From Archegozetes longisetosus (lineage: Eukaryota > Arthropoda > Arachnida > Sarcoptiformes > Trhypochthoniidae), in the NCBI GenBank assembly GCA_018873245.2, contig JAEMBT020000002.1, positions 3,848,001 to 3,912,000 on the forward strand: 64,000 bases of DNA, given 5' to 3'. A program made the position numbers and the translations under genes. The notes beneath the pieces were generated by a model. It ran no database searches. It was not told the origin of the DNA and worked only from the letters and a program-made list of their open reading frames with translations. This document shows positions 63,439-64,000 of this stretch, piece after piece. The number at the start of each line of letters is the position of its first letter. Positions within the stretch are counted from its first letter, which is position 1.

Positions 63439-64000
63439 CTAAGTTTCCATCTGATGGTAACGCTAATCAAGTGTTTGGAACACGATCTTCTGCGAATACT
63501 AGACAGGCCTTTACTTAATCTATCAGATTCTAGAATACTCAGTTCATGTGATATGAAGAGAAAACTATATAAAACTTTTCTACTAAGAAGCTTTATTCTG
63601 ACAAAGAATAATCCACGTTTAAACACAATGTGATCGCATATTATTTATTGGCTATTCACATATTCGTTATTCTGATATATCCTTTATTGAGAACAATGGA
63701 GAGTACATCCAATTGCTAACCTTTGAACAGTATGCGTAAACTATTATCAGAGTAAATAACTTATATAAACAATGCTTACATGTAAGTTATTTGTTTTACT
63801 CATTCTACTTCACATTTCGAGTATTTGAGTGACTAACTTTTTTATATTGTATTGTTCAATTGAGTCTAGAGAATTTAAGAATTATGCAAGCATTTTATCA
63901 TTATACTCGACGATTTACGTCTTCAAATTAGTGATCAAAGGCACTAAACAATTTTACTTTAATAGCTTAAGCTATTATAGTTTCTTCTGTCGGCTTTAGT
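63439..64000. other. Downstream flank of the DEG/ENaC gene
   Basis: It contains the 3' UTR of the channel gene. I see no other gene or repeat before the window ends. Confidence 0.45.

Noticed and set aside
488-64000. Alternative genetic code for the host itself
   Set aside because: Neprilysin and the CD36-like gene end in TAG, and astacin, GPCR and the channel end in TAA, all exactly where the families end, so the host uses the standard stops.

Overview
The window is eukaryotic nuclear DNA, very AT-rich, with spliced genes. Most introns in the recognisable genes are short, with GT..AG borders and GTAAGT-like donors. The gene content (M13 neprilysin, astacin, CD36-family receptor, invertebrate-type neuropeptide GPCR, DEG/ENaC channel) points to an arthropod. 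A chelicerate such as a mite is my best guess, but this is an inference from gene style, not a proven assignment.

Layout. Four genes lie on the minus strand, one after another: a 14-exon neprilysin-like metallopeptidase (488-4832), a 4-exon astacin (8267-9845), a 9-exon CD36/SCARB-type scavenger receptor (10466-14698) and a 4-exon class A neuropeptide GPCR (21779-40593) whose first intron is about 13.6 kb. A single-exon DEG/ENaC subunit (61906-63438) lies on the plus strand. Joining exons at the splice sites I chose gives uninterrupted frames of 753, 234, 650, 353 and 510 residues. The genes share no obvious pathway. The two secreted or ectodomain zinc peptidases, the receptor, the GPCR and the channel are all cell-surface or extracellular proteins.

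Most of the rest is mobile-element debris, nearly all DNA transposons with terminal inverted repeats (TIRs). The densest parts are 44.6-49.6 kb and 51.7-58.4 kb. Three hAT-type insertions (44982-46021, 45222-45730, 48382-48899), a hAT transposase remnant (46591-47347) and a hAT-like MITE (29534-29988) all keep perfect 8-bp target duplications. At 52463-58432 a pogo-like element carries three separate insertions, one of which holds a fourth. Removing them in silico, with one target copy kept each time, leaves a single 446-codon pogo frame with no frameshift.

The most unusual signal is in that pogo frame. Its only internal stops are five UAA/UAG codons, all one C-to-T change from Gln, and the terminal stop is UGA. 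It could be ordinary decay, or it could be the trace of an element from a host where UAA/UAG encode Gln. A second pattern is that several Tc1/mariner relics keep the N-terminal DNA-binding part and/or the C-terminal end of the transposase but have lost the catalytic core.
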